Of a DNA stretch of 6,612 bases, positions 6,283 to 6,612 are shown in pieces. Position 1 is the first letter of the stretch. Each line of letters starts with the position of its first letter. The position numbers and the translations under genes are program-made. The notes below the pieces were generated by a model. That model searched no databases, had not been told where the DNA came from, and was given only the letters and a program-made list of their open reading frames with translations. Source of the stretch: an uncultured Sphingomonadaceae bacterium (GTDB taxonomy: Bacteria > Pseudomonadota > Alphaproteobacteria > Sphingomonadales > Sphingomonadaceae). The DNA is taken from NCBI GenBank assembly GCA_937920575.1, contig CAKZSF010000314.1, positions 1-6,612 on the forward strand, written 5' to 3'.

Positions 6283-6612
6283 TTACTCCGCGGTATCCGG
6301 TAGGTTGAAACCCCTGACGACTTTCGCCGTCCCACCTGTAAGTTCCATCAGCGCAACGGGCACATCGGCCAGCTTCGCGAAATAGAGCCCATCGGTTTGG
6401 GGCAGTCCGGAAATGACCCGACCCTGACGGGCCGCCTGCGCGCTTTCCGGATCGAGAGACAGGGCCGGGATACCGTCCAGTCCCGCCTCGAGCGGCAGAA
6501 GGTGGTCTTCAAGTCGCGCGCCCTTACCGATTCCGTTGAGTTTGTCCAGCGAAATCGCTTGAGATTCGTCGAATGGGCCCGCCTTTGTTCGCCTAAGATA
6601 GGTAACGTGGCC
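6283..6612 (-). CDS. truB: tRNA pseudouridine(55) synthase TruB, C-terminal part (runs off window)
   Basis: TruB converts U55 in the T-loop of elongator tRNAs to pseudouridine and also acts as a tRNA folding chaperone. Only the last 109 codons and the stop (TAA at 6283-6285, read leftward) are in the window. The catalytic aspartate and the N-terminal GxLxxDKPxG region lie beyond base 6612. What identifies it is [10 protein letters not shown] (fragment residues 5-14), the conserved TruB motif before the active-site wall; [15 protein letters not shown] (37-51); and a short PUA-like end (about 60-104) with GRVISGL and the strand VVRGFNL. The position immediately before rpsO and pnp is the conserved nusA-infB-rbfA-truB-rpsO-pnp order, which supports the call. 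The frame is intact throughout the visible part. Confidence 0.93.
   Translation of the reverse strand, partial: GHVTYLRRTKAGPFDESQAISLDKLNGIGKGARLEDHLLPLEAGLDGIPALSLDPESAQAARQGRVISGLPQTDGLYFAKLADVPVALMELTGGTAKVVRGFNLPDTAE

Noticed and set aside
1..6612. Search for CRISPR arrays, transposase remnants, tRNA genes and phage or defence genes
   Set aside because: No direct-repeat series, terminal inverted repeats, target duplications or tRNA-like cloverleafs seen. All coding space is accounted for by ordinary chromosomal genes.

Overview
The window reads as ordinary chromosome of an alphaproteobacterium. The best fit is Sphingomonadales, near Erythrobacter/Altererythrobacter. Three things support this: a GcrA cell-cycle regulator (a family confined to alphaproteobacteria), the truB-rpsO-pnp gene order, and an outer-membrane protein of a type I associate with sphingomonads. 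The genus-level placement is inference from remembered family resemblance, with no search behind it. Base composition and codon use look uniform and moderately GC-rich. I see no mobile element, tRNA, rRNA, CRISPR array or integration scar.

Left part (1-1710). An ABC-2 type exporter permease runs leftward off the window edge. Only its first 120 residues are present, and they were not in the supplied translations because the frame stays open to base 1. It is divergent from gcrA, with a 77-base gap. gcrA ends in a strong intrinsic terminator. A small DUF1993 gene starts only about 20 bases after that hairpin.

Middle (1711-3554). A secreted outer-membrane beta-barrel protein (DUF481/YdiY-like) has a small hairpin just upstream of its ribosome-binding site. 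It converges, 11 bases apart, on a leftward spermidine-synthase-like Rossmann-fold protein.

Right part (3499-6612), all leftward. This is the end of the classic translation/RNA operon: truB (C-terminal 109 residues only), then rpsO 5 bases later, an attenuator-like hairpin, a structured 167-base intergenic region, pnp (PNPase, full length) and a strong terminator. TruB makes Psi55 in tRNA, S15 nucleates the 30S platform, and PNPase degrades and polishes RNA. Their co-transcription is the standard bacterial arrangement.

I found no convincing new system. The observations most worth checking are RNA-level: a possible three-way junction in the pnp leader, the rpsO-pnp attenuator, the hairpin before the porin-like gene, and the gcrA terminator placed against the next start codon.
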